A stretch of DNA of 64,000 nt from Roseisalinus antarcticus (GTDB taxonomy: Bacteria > Pseudomonadota > Alphaproteobacteria > Rhodobacterales > Rhodobacteraceae): NCBI RefSeq assembly GCF_900172355.1, contig NZ_FWFZ01000002.1:62001-126000 (forward strand), in the 5' to 3' direction. The translations under genes and the position numbers were made by a program. The notes under the pieces are model-generated. The model did not search any database and was not told the DNA's origin. It saw only the letters and a list, made by a program, of their open reading frames with translations. Positions 34,490-45,154 of this stretch are shown here, in pieces. Position 1 is the first letter of the stretch; each line of letters starts with the position of its first letter.

Positions 34490-34696
34490 TCAGAGCATAC
34501 CTTCGCGCTGGGCCTTCTTGCGGGCAAGCTTGCGCTGCCGGCGGATCGCCTCGGCCTTCTCGCGCGCTTTCTTTTCGGACGGCTTCTCGAAATGTTGCTT
34601 GAGCTTCATTTCACGAAACACGCCTTCGCGCTGAAGTTTCTTCTTCAGGGCACGAAGCGCCTGGTCGACATTGTTGTCGCGAACACTGACCTGCAT
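34490..34696 (-). CDS. rpsU: 30S ribosomal protein S21
   Basis: A 68-residue, strongly basic ribosomal protein with the start [20 protein letters not shown] and the family block [20 protein letters not shown], ending in a Lys/Arg-rich tail. It is needed for mRNA binding by the small subunit in enteric bacteria. The ATG at 34696 is preceded by GGTGG. A housekeeping promoter lies upstream, and the gene is divergent from COQ9, an arrangement usual in Rhodobacteraceae. Confidence 0.97.
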   Translation of the reverse strand: MQVSVRDNNVDQALRALKKKLQREGVFREMKLKQHFEKPSEKKAREKAEAIRRQRKLARKKAQREGML

Positions 34697-34749
34697 GTGG
34701 GTGTCACCACCTTTCCGGTTTGAAGTTGCAAGAATTTGCAGGAAGTGGC

Positions 34750-34778
34750 GCTATAGCAAAGGCCCCCTACGTTGTCCA
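34750..34778 (-). promoter_or_regulatory. Sigma-70 type promoter for rpsU
   Basis: On the minus strand, TGGACA (34773-34778) and TATAGC (34750-34755) are 17 bases apart. The -10 element lies 54 bases before the rpsU ATG. Confidence 0.65.
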
Positions 34779-34833
34779 GTGACAAGCCCCGACGCCGGGC
34801 ACCCAGAATGATGAAACCGACGGGAGACGTTCG

Positions 34834-35535
34834 ATGACCACCACACAGGATCCTGCACGAGACCCGCTGCTTGACGCCATCCTCGCCCATGTCGCCTTCG
34901 ACGGCTGGTCGGACGCGGCCTTTCGCGCCGCGGCCGAGGACAGCGGCATGCCACTTGCCGAGGCCCGGGCGATCTGCCCCCGGGGCGCGGTCGATCTTGC
35001 CGTGGCCTTCCACAAGCGCGGCGACGCGCAACTGGCCGATGCCCTGCGCCGGGAAAAGCTCGACGACATGCGCTTTCGCGACAAGGTGGCCCGTGCTGTC
35101 CGGCTGCGCCTGGACATTGCCGGCGACAAGGAGGCCGTGCGCCGCGGCTCTGCCCTGTTCGCCCTGCCGCATCACGGGCCCGAGGGTGCCCGCCTGATCT
35201 GGGGCACCGCGGATGCGATCTGGAACGCGCTCGGCGATCCGGCGGACGACATCAACTGGTACACCAAGCGGGCGACTTTGTCGGGGGTCTATGCCTCCAC
35301 GGTGCTTTACTGGCTTGGCGATGACAGCGTCGATCACCAGGCCACCGACGCCTTCATCGATCGCCGGATCGAGGACGTCATGCGGATCGAGAAGGTCAAG
35401 GCGCAGGTCAACGACAACCGTCTGTTGAAGCCCTTGCTCGGCCCGCTGCAGAAGCTGGGTGCCATGGTCAAGCCGCCGATGCGGGTGCCGCCGTCCGACC
35501 TGCCCGGGCGCTGGACCCCGCCGGACGCCAAGTAG
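34834..35535 (+). CDS. COQ9 family ubiquinone biosynthesis protein
   Basis: A 233-residue protein of the COQ9 family, which in mitochondria binds lipids and assists the COQ7 hydroxylase in ubiquinone synthesis. The N-terminal TetR-like helical part (LLDAILAHVAFDGWSDAAFRAAAEDSGM) is followed by the COQ9 core DMRFRDKVARAVRLRL, DINWYTKRATLSGVYASTVLYWLGD and FIDRRIEDVMRIEKVK. The last block is the most specific. Membrane association is expected through a C-terminal helix. It is divergent from rpsU, and the reductase gene at 35597 lies 61 bases downstream. Confidence 0.92.
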   Translation: MTTTQDPARDPLLDAILAHVAFDGWSDAAFRAAAEDSGMPLAEARAICPRGAVDLAVAFHKRGDAQLADALRREKLDDMRFRDKVARAVRLRLDIAGDKEAVRRGSALFALPHHGPEGARLIWGTADAIWNALGDPADDINWYTKRATLSGVYASTVLYWLGDDSVDHQATDAFIDRRIEDVMRIEKVKAQVNDNRLLKPLLGPLQKLGAMVKPPMRVPPSDLPGRWTPPDAK

Positions 35536-35596
35536 TCGGGCTGGCACCCGGAACGCCTCCGTGACAGAACCTGATCCAACGACGGAAGGGAGCCCC

Positions 35597-36577
35597 ATGA
35601 CCGAGACAATGCGCACCATCGAGATCCGCAAGCCCGGCGGCCCCGAGGTCCTAACCCCATGCCAACGGCCGGTGCCCGCGCCGGGCTACGGCCAGGTTCT
35701 GCTGAAGGTCGCCTTTGCCGGTGTCAACCGTCCCGACGCGCTGCAGCGGGCGGGCCTCTATGCGCCGCCGCCCACGGCCTCCGACCTGCCGGGGCTCGAG
35801 GCATCGGGAGAGATCGCCGCCGTCGGGCCGGGCGTGACCGGCCTTGCGGTCGGGGACCGGGCCTGCGCCCTGCTGCCCGGCGGCGGCTATGCCGAATACG
35901 CCGTGACCCTCGCTGCCCATTGCCTACCGGTGCCGCGCGACATGTCCCTGCGCGAGGCCGCCTGCCTGCCCGAGACCCATTTCACCGTATGGTCTAATGT
36001 CTTCACCCGTGGTGGGCTGACGGGGGGCGAGCTGTTCCTCGTTCACGGCGGGACGTCCGGGATCGGCACCACCGCGATCCAACTGGCCCGCATGGCCGGG
36101 GCGCGGGTCTTTGCCACTGCCGGGTCGGACGACAAATGCGCCGCCTGCGAGGCGCTTGGCGCAGAGCGGGCGATCAACTACCGCAACGAGGATTTCGTCG
36201 AGGTCCTGCGGGCCGAGGGCGGCGCGAACCTGATCCTGGACATGGTCGGCGGCCCCTACATCCAGCGCAACCTCAAGGCGCTGGCCGACGATGGACGCCT
36301 TGTTCAGATCGCGTTCCTGCAGGGCGCCAAGGCAGAGCTGACCCTTGCGCAGCTGATGACCCGCCGGCTGACGCTGACCGGCTCCACGCTGCGGCCGCAA
36401 TCGGATGCCGCCAAGGCCCGGATCGCCGAGGATCTGCGCCGCGAGGTCTGGCCGCTGCTGGACGCGGGCCGGATCGCGCCGGTGATGGACCGCGAATTCG
36501 CGCTTGACGATGCCGCGGCGGCCCACGCGCGGATCGAGAGCTCCGATCACATCGGCAAGATCGTGCTGCGGGTCTGA
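35597..36577 (+). CDS. NAD(P)H-quinone oxidoreductase (zeta-crystallin/PIG3 type)
   Basis: A 326-residue zinc-free medium-chain dehydrogenase. Markers are VAFAGVNRPDALQRAGLY, PGLEASGEIAAVGPGV, the hydrophobic core around CLPETHFTVWSNVF, the nucleotide-binding loop VHGGTSGIGTTAIQLAR and DMVGGPYIQRNLKAL. It would reduce quinones using NADPH. GGAAGGGAG precedes the ATG at 35597. The gene follows COQ9 on the same strand, which fits quinone chemistry but does not prove a link. The zinc-binding cysteines of alcohol dehydrogenases are absent. Confidence 0.92.
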   Translation: MTETMRTIEIRKPGGPEVLTPCQRPVPAPGYGQVLLKVAFAGVNRPDALQRAGLYAPPPTASDLPGLEASGEIAAVGPGVTGLAVGDRACALLPGGGYAEYAVTLAAHCLPVPRDMSLREAACLPETHFTVWSNVFTRGGLTGGELFLVHGGTSGIGTTAIQLARMAGARVFATAGSDDKCAACEALGAERAINYRNEDFVEVLRAEGGANLILDMVGGPYIQRNLKALADDGRLVQIAFLQGAKAELTLAQLMTRRLTLTGSTLRPQSDAAKARIAEDLRREVWPLLDAGRIAPVMDREFALDDAAAAHARIESSDHIGKIVLRV

Positions 36578-36657
36578 CGTCTTGCCGGGCCCCCGGCCGG
36601 GGATTAGACTTTAGCGCGAGAACGATCCGGGGCGCTCCGCTGCGAAAGGAATACAGG

Positions 36658-37467
36658 ATGCTCGGCACAATTCCGCAAATCGGCTACGGCACCTGGAAGC
36701 GCACTGGAGATGATTGCGTGGCCTGCGTCGCCACGGCGCTGGAGCTTGGGTATCGCCACATAGACACGGCCGAGGGCTATGGAAACGAGGTCGAGGTCGG
36801 GCGCGGCATCGCCCTAAGCGGCGTGCCGCGTGGAGAGATCTGGGTCACGACCAAGGTCGCGCCCGAGAACCTGGCTCCGGGCGCGGTCCGGCCACATGTG
36901 GAGGCGAGCCTCGAGCGGCTGGGGCTCGACCGCGTCGACCTTCTGCTGGTGCACTGGCCCGCGATCGGCGACCGGTACGAGATGTCGGAATACATGCGGC
37001 AGTTCATGGCCGTCCGCGCGGCGGGGCTGACGCGGTTCATCGGCGTGTCCAACTTCACCATCCGGCACGTCGATCTTGCCATGCAGATCCTGGGCGAGGC
37101 GCCGCTGGTCAACCAGGTGGAGCTGCATCCCTATCTCACGAACACGCCGATCGTCGATCACTGCAGGACCAAAGGTCTCACCCTCACCGCCTATTCCCCG
37201 CTGGCACGGGGCGAGGTTTCGGACGATCCGGTGCTCAACGGCATCGGGACAGAGATCGGGGCGAGCGGCGGACAGGTGGCGCTCGCGTGGCTGATGGCCA
37301 AGGGCTACGTGGTCATCCCGACCTCGTCCAAGCGAGCCAATATCGCAGAGAACCTCGGCGCGGCGGATATCACCCTGACGCCCGAGCAGATCGCCGCGAT
37401 CGACGGGCTGAACAGGAACGAGCGGCTGGTCAGCGGCTCGTTCAGCCCGGACTGGGACACCGACTGA
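36658..37467 (+). CDS. Aldo/keto reductase
   Basis: A 269-residue NADPH-dependent TIM-barrel reductase close to 2,5-diketo-D-gluconate reductases. The catalytic tetrad is complete: D36 and Y41 in YRHIDTAEGYGNE, K66 in TTKV and H99 in LLLVHWP. The cofactor loop is IPTSSKRANIAENLGA near the C terminus. The true substrate is unknown. GAAAGGA precedes the ATG at 36658. It lies 80 bases after the quinone oxidoreductase gene on the same strand and is convergent with the DUF2189 gene. Confidence 0.92.
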   Translation: MLGTIPQIGYGTWKRTGDDCVACVATALELGYRHIDTAEGYGNEVEVGRGIALSGVPRGEIWVTTKVAPENLAPGAVRPHVEASLERLGLDRVDLLLVHWPAIGDRYEMSEYMRQFMAVRAAGLTRFIGVSNFTIRHVDLAMQILGEAPLVNQVELHPYLTNTPIVDHCRTKGLTLTAYSPLARGEVSDDPVLNGIGTEIGASGGQVALAWLMAKGYVVIPTSSKRANIAENLGAADITLTPEQIAAIDGLNRNERLVSGSFSPDWDTD

Positions 37468-37542
37468 CGTTATGGACCACGCCGGACGGTCGACCGGCGG
37501 GCCCCGTATGCCGGCAAGCCCGAATGGACCTGCCGGCCGGTA

Positions 37543-38403
37543 TCAGGCATAGCTGATCGCCCGGCGATAGATGTGCCACGTGGCGTGGCCCAGGACCGGC
37601 AGCGCCACCACCAGCCCGATCAACAACGGGATCGACCCGATCAGCAGTGTCGCCGCGACGATCAGGCCCCAGGTGCCTATGACACGCGGATTGGCGCGGG
37701 CGACGGCGACCGATGTGACGATGGCGCGGGGCACGCCGATGTTGCGGTCCAGCAGCATCGGAAACGACACCACGCTGGTCGCCAGCACCAGCAGCGCAAA
37801 GCCAAGTCCGACCGCCATGCCGAGGATCAGCATCGCCCAGCCGGCCCCGGTGGTGAAGACATCCGACAAGAAGGCCGTGGCCGAGGTCGGCGGGGTTGGC
37901 CCCAGCGTCACCTCGTAGATCGCCCAGGCGGCCAGCAGCCAGCCCGCGAAAATCACCAGATGGGCCGCGCCCAGCACCAGAAGCGCCCCGAACCTCGGCC
38001 GTCCGATCAGTGCGAACGCCGCGCCCCAGCCCGGCGTCTCACCGGCCTCGCGCAGGCGGCTCATCTCATAGAGGCCGACGGCGGCCAACGGCCCCAGCAG
38101 CGCGAACCCCGCCGCCAGCGGGAACAGCAGCGGCAGCAGCGCGAGCTGCAGCCCGACCCCGGCAAGCACGAGGCCCATGACCGGATAGAGCACAACCAGC
38201 ATCAACACATCCGCGCGGACCGCTGCGAAATCGTCGAGGCCCAACCGCAATGCCCCGCGCAGGTCGTCGATCGTGAGGGTATTCACCCTGATTTCCACCG
38301 GCGCGTCGCCACCAATCCTGTCGACTGACGTGCTGACATGTTCCGCGGTTCCGCCCAGGGCCTTTGCCGCCCAGGACAACGGATTTCCTATCGTCTGTGC
38401 CAT
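37543..38403 (-). CDS. DUF2189 domain membrane protein
   Basis: A 286-residue integral membrane protein of the DUF2189 family with about six membrane helices (for instance VLMLVVLYPVMGLVLAGVGL, LVLGAAHLVIFAGWLLAAWA and GLIVAATLLIGSIPLLIGLV). The first 60 residues are cytoplasmic, with VRVNTLTIDDLRGALRLGLDDF just before helix 1, the part most typical of the family. Older annotations call it a possible cytochrome c oxidase subunit, but no heme ligands or partners are seen, so the function is unknown. It stands alone between two convergent or same-strand neighbours. Confidence 0.85.
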   Translation of the reverse strand: MAQTIGNPLSWAAKALGGTAEHVSTSVDRIGGDAPVEIRVNTLTIDDLRGALRLGLDDFAAVRADVLMLVVLYPVMGLVLAGVGLQLALLPLLFPLAAGFALLGPLAAVGLYEMSRLREAGETPGWGAAFALIGRPRFGALLVLGAAHLVIFAGWLLAAWAIYEVTLGPTPPTSATAFLSDVFTTGAGWAMLILGMAVGLGFALLVLATSVVSFPMLLDRNIGVPRAIVTSVAVARANPRVIGTWGLIVAATLLIGSIPLLIGLVVALPVLGHATWHIYRRAISYA

Positions 38404-38548
38404 TCCGACCTCTCACCACTGTGGTTGACGGGCCGATCCGGCAATGCTCTGGCCGTGTGGCCGAGCGGATCGGCCTCTTGCAGTCGGCAAACTTTAGCAC
38501 AGGATTGAGGATTCGCGCCTCACGAAGGTTTGAGCCCGGCAGGGCGCC

Positions 38549-39178
38549 CTACCGCATCGGGTGGAGGAGTGCGTCGTCCAGTGTGCAATCGCGGATCACG
38601 TCGGCGCCGCAGCGGCGGAACTCCAGGTCGCGGGTCAGGCACAGGCGGGCCTCCTGGATCTGGCCGGACCGGCAGGTGATGGTGATCGCATCGCGCACGA
38701 GGCCGGGGTTGTCGCGCAGGAAGGCCTCTTCGACGACCTCTGCGGGCAGCTCGACCGGGCGGGTAAGCCGGCGAAAGACCTCCGGCCGGGTGACGCGATC
38801 ATAGGCCGTGCGGCTGAGGTCGTAATAGCCCTCGGCGGACAGGCCCGTGCAGCGCCCGTGCTTTTCCCACTGGTGCCAGGCAAGCCCCGATGTGCCCATG
38901 ACGTCGGCCATTGCCTCGGTCATGGCGCGGGTGGGGTTGCGCTCGGTGCTGCGGCAATCGCTGGGCCAGCCGGTCTCGTATTGCGGCCAGAGCCCGTGCA
39001 GCACCCAGCCGTGGTCGCGGGCCGGGTCGCATTGCGGCGAGCCGCGGGAATCGCCCTCCAGTGCGCACCAGTTGGCGGACCAGGACAGCGACAGGACGTA
39101 ATAGTCGAACTCTCCGGCCACATCGTCGGCGCGGCCGGGCAGGGCGAGGATCATCAGCAGGGCGGTCAGACGAAGCAT
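38549..39178 (-). CDS. Ribonuclease T2 family protein, secreted
   Basis: A 209-residue exported RNase. A signal peptide (MLRLTALLMILALPGRA, then DD) leads to the T2 core: FDYYVLSLSWSANWC, the first active-site block HGLWPQYETGWPSDC and the second WHQWEKHGRC. These histidines perform transphosphorylation, giving 2',3'-cyclic nucleotides. Eight cysteines in the mature part support periplasmic disulfides. The ATG at 39178 is chosen since it starts the signal peptide. A 2',3'-cyclic-nucleotide phosphodiesterase is encoded elsewhere in the window (46802-48655), which could act on its products, though that enzyme lacks a visible export signal. Confidence 0.92.
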   Translation of the reverse strand: MLRLTALLMILALPGRADDVAGEFDYYVLSLSWSANWCALEGDSRGSPQCDPARDHGWVLHGLWPQYETGWPSDCRSTERNPTRAMTEAMADVMGTSGLAWHQWEKHGRCTGLSAEGYYDLSRTAYDRVTRPEVFRRLTRPVELPAEVVEEAFLRDNPGLVRDAITITCRSGQIQEARLCLTRDLEFRRCGADVIRDCTLDDALLHPMR

Positions 39179-39309
39179 TTGCACTTTCCATGAGCGTTTG
39201 CGGCGACTATATAGCGCCCGAGTTCCCCGACAACGAGAACCGGAGCCTGACACGGCTCGCCCCCAGACCGGGGCCGGGGGAAGACGTTTTTCGATTAGGA
39301 GGCATTTGC

Positions 39310-40074
39310 ATGTCCGATACGCCGATCATGGCCAAGGCAACCGCCGTCTGGCTGGTGGACAACACGACGCTCAGCTTCAAGCAGATCGCCGATTTCTGCG
39401 GGCTCCACGAGCTGGAGGTGCAGGGCATCGCCGACGGCGACGTGGCGACGGGCGTGAAGGGCTTCGATCCGATCACCAACAACCAGCTGACGCAGGAAGA
39501 GATCGACAAGGCCGAGAAGTCCCCCACCCACAGGCTGAAGCTGAAATTCAACGCTGCCGCCGTGGGCGAGGAAAAGCGCCGTGGCCCGCGCTACACGCCG
39601 CTGTCCAAGCGCCAGGACCGGCCGAACGCGATCCTTTGGCTGGTGAAGTTCCATCCGGAGCTGGCGGATTCGCAGATCTCCAAGCTGGTCGGCACGACCA
39701 AACCGACGATCCAGACGATCCGCGAGCGCACCCATTGGAACATCTCCAACATGGAACCGATCGACCCGGTCGCGTTGGGGCTGTGCAAGCAGGTGGAACT
39801 CGACGCCGCCGTCGCCAAGGCCGCAGAGCGCAAGGCGCGGGACGGTGGCGTGATGACGGACGACGAGCGGCGCAAGCTGGTTTCGACCGAAACCAGCCTG
39901 GGGATGGATGCCGAACCCAAGATGCCGACGGCGATCTCCGGGCTCGAGACGTTCACCCTGTCGGAAACCTCCGATGACGACGAGGACGAGGACGAGAACA
40001 AGGCCCTGCCCGACGCGGATAGCCTGTTCAACCTCCCCGAAAGCAGCGGAGACGAGGACGAAGGAAGCCGCTAG
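39310..40074 (+). CDS. trcR: Cell-cycle transcriptional regulator TrcR (DUF1013)
   Basis: A 254-residue protein of the DUF1013 family, named TrcR in Caulobacter-type annotation. The N-terminal IMAKATAVWLVDNTTLSFKQIADFCGLHELEV and the following IADGDVATGVKGFDPITNNQLT are the conserved core; a second helix-turn-helix-like region is LADSQISKLVGTTKPTIQTIRERTHWN. The C terminus is strikingly acidic (ETSDDDEDEDENKALPD and SSGDEDEGSR). It is thought to regulate transcription in alphaproteobacteria; target genes here are unknown. The ATG at 39310 follows AGGAGGCATTTGC. A strong terminator follows. Confidence 0.92.
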   Translation: MSDTPIMAKATAVWLVDNTTLSFKQIADFCGLHELEVQGIADGDVATGVKGFDPITNNQLTQEEIDKAEKSPTHRLKLKFNAAAVGEEKRRGPRYTPLSKRQDRPNAILWLVKFHPELADSQISKLVGTTKPTIQTIRERTHWNISNMEPIDPVALGLCKQVELDAAVAKAAERKARDGGVMTDDERRKLVSTETSLGMDAEPKMPTAISGLETFTLSETSDDDEDEDENKALPDADSLFNLPESSGDEDEGSR

Positions 40075-40469
40075 GCTCCGCTTCAGTCTGCCCGGGTCCG
40101 GGCAGGCTGTTTTCCGGCCTGACCGGGCTGTTCGTGCGCCGATGTGCTGATCATCCTGTTCCGGTGCCCGAGCTGGGTGCCCGAGGAGGGTGAGGGCCTC
40201 GCGGCTCGCGGTCCCGCACCGGACCTGTCTGCGGCGCAGCCGCCCGAGGCTCCCCGCAGGCTGGTCCCCAAGCTCTCAGATCCGGGCGGACACCCTGTTG
40301 GCGGACTGTCAGCGGAGCGGTGACACCAGGCGCCCTCCATCCCTCAATCCGGGTCGCCACAAGGCACCAAGGATGCGCAGGATTTCGTCCAGACCGATCG
40401 CGCGGCCGCAAGAAATCCGGCTGGGCTCAGCCGACGTTGGTCGGAAACTCGCGCCAGAGCCCCGGCCCG
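40075..40469. other. Intergenic region without a recognisable gene (about 395 bases)
   Basis: After the trcR terminator, the stretch up to the end of recR holds only short overlapping frames with no conserved motif. Two short inverted repeats near 40240-40300 are weak. I see no tRNA, insertion element or promoter I would defend. Confidence 0.5.
40088..40113 (+). terminator. Rho-independent terminator of trcR
   Basis: An 8 bp stem CTGCCCGG / CCGGGCAG with a 2-base loop is followed by GCTGTTTT, 13 bases after the stop. Confidence 0.8.
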
Positions 40470-41063
40470 TCAGAGCGCCTTGCGGGCATTCAGAGCCGCG
40501 GTGATGGTGCCGTCGTCCAGATAGTCGAGCTCTCCGCCCACGGGCACGCCCTGAGCCAGGGTCGTGACCGTGATCCCGGGCAAATGGTCCGCGATATAGT
40601 GGGCCGTCGTCTGGCCGTCGATCGTTGCGCCGAGGGCGAGGATGACCTCGCTGACATCCTCGGCGCCGATCCTGTCCTTCAGCTGCGGAATCCGCAGTTC
40701 GTCGGGGCCCATCCCGTCCAGCGCCGAGAGCGTTCCGCCCAGCACGTGGTAGCGGCCCTTGAAGACGCCGGAGCGCTCCATCGCCCAGAGGTCTGCGACG
40801 TCCTCGACAACGCAGATCTGACCGTTGGCCCGCTTGTTGCTTTCGCAGATGTCGCAGATGTCTCCAGTGGAGATGTTGCCGCAATTCAGGCATTCCCTCG
40901 CCGTGGCACCCACCCGCGTCATGGCCTCGGCCAGAGGCACAAGCAGCACACCGCGCTTCTTTATCAGGTGCAAGGCCGCCCGGCGCGCCGACCGCGGACC
41001 AAGCCCGGGGAGCTTGGCCATCATCTCTATCAACGCATCTATGTCGTCCTGCCCGGCTGTCAT
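40470..41063 (-). CDS. recR: Recombination mediator RecR
   Basis: A 197-residue protein that works with RecF/RecO to load RecA at DNA gaps. The order is normal: a helix-hairpin-helix ([20 protein letters not shown]), a four-cysteine zinc finger ([17 protein letters not shown]), a Toprim fold ([16 protein letters not shown] to [20 protein letters not shown]) and the C-terminal Walker-like region. It ends the dnaX-ybaB-recR series. Unusually, a palindromic repeat C ends at the base before the ATG, so no Shine-Dalgarno sequence is present. Confidence 0.97.
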   Translation of the reverse strand: MTAGQDDIDALIEMMAKLPGLGPRSARRAALHLIKKRGVLLVPLAEAMTRVGATARECLNCGNISTGDICDICESNKRANGQICVVEDVADLWAMERSGVFKGRYHVLGGTLSALDGMGPDELRIPQLKDRIGAEDVSEVILALGATIDGQTTAHYIADHLPGITVTTLAQGVPVGGELDYLDDGTITAALNARKAL

Positions 41064-41116
41064 GGGGCCCAGAATATTCGCGAATATTCTGCTACGATCC
41101 TTCGGAGAAGGATCGT
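41064..41116 (-). repeat. Dispersed palindrome C, copy 2, with a second hairpin, before recR
   Basis: A 22 bp perfect palindrome (AGAATATTCG arms, 41070-41091) shares a 28-base identical core with the copy at 34372 and abuts the recR ATG. A second hairpin, ACGATCCTTC and its complement around GGA (41094-41116), follows 2 bases away. Confidence 0.85.
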
Positions 41117-41163
41117 GCCTGCGGCGGGACGGGTGGGCGAACGGAGAGACAGGAGAGGATCCC

Positions 41164-41508
41164 TCAGAATGGAAGTTTCATGCCAGGAGGCAGCCCGAGG
41201 CCCTCGGTGATCTTGCCCATCTCCTCTTGCATCTTCTGCTGGGCGCGGCTCTGGGCGTCCTTGATCGCGGCGAGGATCAGGTCCTCGACGACTTCCTTTT
41301 CGTTCGGATCGAAGATCGACGGGTCGATGTCCAGCGCCTTGAGCTCTCCTTGGACACTCGCGGTGGCCTTCACCAGGCCCGCGCCGCTTTCGCCGGTCAC
41401 GCTCATCATGGCCATCTGCTCCTGCATCTCGGCCATCTTGGTCTGCATTTCCTGTGCGGATTTCATCATCTTGGCCATGTCGCCAAGTCCGCCCAATCCC
41501 TTCAGCAT
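41164..41508 (-). CDS. ybaB: YbaB/EbfC nucleoid-associated protein
   Basis: A 114-residue dimeric DNA-binding protein. [25 protein letters not shown] and the following [32 protein letters not shown] match the family, and the C-terminal part [21 protein letters not shown] forms a helix used in dimerisation. The ATG at 41508 has GGGAG 8 bases upstream and is preferred to 41523. In many bacteria it is encoded between dnaX and recR, as here; it can alter DNA topology and gene expression. Confidence 0.95.
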   Translation of the reverse strand: MLKGLGGLGDMAKMMKSAQEMQTKMAEMQEQMAMMSVTGESGAGLVKATASVQGELKALDIDPSIFDPNEKEVVEDLILAAIKDAQSRAQQKMQEEMGKITEGLGLPPGMKLPF

Positions 41509-41583
41509 CGTGTCGTCTCCCATTCGAGTTATTTCTAACCTAGGCCTTGCCTTGCGGCCCGACAAGGCGCCGCGCCGGCCGCG

Positions 41584-43335
<1,752 letters not shown>

Positions 43336-43600
43336 GCGGTCTCCTGTCGGACTGTTCCAACTTAAGGAGCGGAGCGGGCGGCGTCCACCGGACTCCGAGC
43401 GCGGGCGGGGAGGGGGGCCGTCCCGTGCCTGCGTGATTGACGCGCCGGATCGCGCGTTGGTATCATTGCCTCAGCCGTTGGGGCGGCTTCCTGATCCGCG
43501 GAAAGCCGTGTCGGCCCCCCCCAGTCTCTGACCAAAGACCCATACGGTCTTTCTCATGCCCGTCTTAGCGGATCGCCGGGATAAAAGAATGGGAAAGCCG

Positions 43601-45154
43601 ATGACACCTGATGATCAGGCCCTCGACCGCCTGCGCCGTGCGGCGCGTGACCTTGGCCGCGACCTCGCCCTTGGCAGGAGCGATGCGCTCGCGCGGGTGC
43701 GCGCCACCGCGCCGAAGCCCAAGGGCACGCCCCTCAAACATGCCGACTTCCTCCATGTGATCGCCCGCGAAGAGGGGTTCGCCAGCTGGCCCGCGCTCAA
43801 GGCCTCGGTCGAGATGCGCGGCATGGACGCCGCCGCCCGGCTGCAGCGGCTGAAGATCGCGATCGCCCATGGCCAGACCCATGTGATCGACCGGATCCTG
43901 GAGGATGCCCCCGATCTGGCCGACGGGGAGTTCGGCCTCGAGCTTGCGCTTTACCGGCGAGACGCCGTGGCGCGGGCCCTGGAGGCCGATCCGGGAATGG
44001 CCACGCGCCTGATCGGCCTAGCGCCGCCGCTCGTCCATCTCTGCCAGAGCCGGATGATCCATCACTGGCCCGACAAGCGCAACGACATGCTGGCCATCGC
44101 CGAGATGTTGCGGCTGCGGGGGGCGGACCTCGACTTTGGACCGCCGGCGGAGAAGGGCTCCGCGCATCGCCTGTCGCCGCTCTATTTCGCGCTGGGGCAC
44201 GCGGGCAACCTGGTCCTGGCGGAATGGCTGCTGGATCACGGCGCGACGCCGAACGACAACGAAAGCCTCTATCACGCCACGGAGCTGGGCCATCGCGACG
44301 GGCTGCGCCTGTTGCTGTCCCATGGCGCCGATCCGAAGGGCACCAACGCGCTGTTGCGGGCGATGGATTTTGGCGATGTCGAGGCCGTCGCCATGCTGTT
44401 GGAGGCCGGGGCCGATCCGAACGAAGGCTCCGACGGCAGGCCCGCGCACGGCATGGCGCATGGCGCCTGCCCGGCCCTGCACCAGGCGGCGCGGCGGATG
44501 GGCGATGATCGGATGGCGGAACTGTTGCTCGCCGCCGGGGCGCGGCCCGAGGCGACCTGGAACGGCATCAGCGCCTACGCCTACGCCCGCGTCTACGGCA
44601 ACGCCGCGCTGGCCGCCCGGCTGGAGGGGCTGGGCGTCGACCGGTCCCTGGCGGCGGACGAGGCGCTGCTTGCCGCCGCGGCCGAAGGCGCGGTGCCCGG
44701 GGGCCGCTTTCTCGACCCGGCCCGGCTGCCCGAGGATTTCCGCACGCTCCCGCGCCAGATCCTCAACCAGCCGGGCCGGTTGCCCCATCTCAAGGCGCTG
44801 ATCGCGGTGGGGCTGGAATGGGACAGGCCGGATTCCGAGGGGCTGACGTTGGTGCGGGTCGCCGGTTGGGAGGGCTTGCCGGAGATCATGGCCTGGGTCC
44901 TCTCGCTCAAGCCCGACCTGGGCCACGTGAACCAATACGGCGGGACGCTGCTCACCACGATCATCCACGGCTCCGAGAACTGCCCCCAGCGGGCGGAACG
45001 GGATCACGTGGCCTGCGCCCGGCTTGCGCTGGAAGAGGGGGTTGCCTTGCCGCGCAAGGCGATCTCGTTTGCGGGCGAGCCGGCGATGGCCGCGTTCCTC
45101 GATGGGTGGGCAGAGGCGCATCCCGGCGCCGTGGTGGAGCACGGGCCGATCTGA
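43601..45154 (+). CDS. Ankyrin-repeat protein
   Basis: A 517-residue protein. The N-terminal ~65 residues (LDRLRRAARDLGRDLALGRSDALARVRATAPK to FLHVIAREEGFASWPALKA) resemble the start of ankyrin proteins found in soil and marine proteobacteria. About six to eight ankyrin-like helices follow, for example LLDHGATPNDNESLYHATEL, LLSHGADPKGTNALLRAMD and LLEAGADPNEGSDGRPAHGM. No signal peptide or membrane segment, so it is probably cytoplasmic and binds another protein. The ATG at 43601 follows GGGAAAG; earlier ATGs at 43556 and 43589 are possible. It is divergent from dnaX, with 265 bases between. Confidence 0.85.
   Translation: MTPDDQALDRLRRAARDLGRDLALGRSDALARVRATAPKPKGTPLKHADFLHVIAREEGFASWPALKASVEMRGMDAAARLQRLKIAIAHGQTHVIDRILEDAPDLADGEFGLELALYRRDAVARALEADPGMATRLIGLAPPLVHLCQSRMIHHWPDKRNDMLAIAEMLRLRGADLDFGPPAEKGSAHRLSPLYFALGHAGNLVLAEWLLDHGATPNDNESLYHATELGHRDGLRLLLSHGADPKGTNALLRAMDFGDVEAVAMLLEAGADPNEGSDGRPAHGMAHGACPALHQAARRMGDDRMAELLLAAGARPEATWNGISAYAYARVYGNAALAARLEGLGVDRSLAADEALLAAAAEGAVPGGRFLDPARLPEDFRTLPRQILNQPGRLPHLKALIAVGLEWDRPDSEGLTLVRVAGWEGLPEIMAWVLSLKPDLGHVNQYGGTLLTTIIHGSENCPQRAERDHVACARLALEEGVALPRKAISFAGEPAMAAFLDGWAEAHPGAVVEHGPI

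Noticed and set aside
40240-40320. Possible small RNA between trcR and recR
   Set aside because: Only weak short inverted repeats, no promoter and no terminator pair could be defended.
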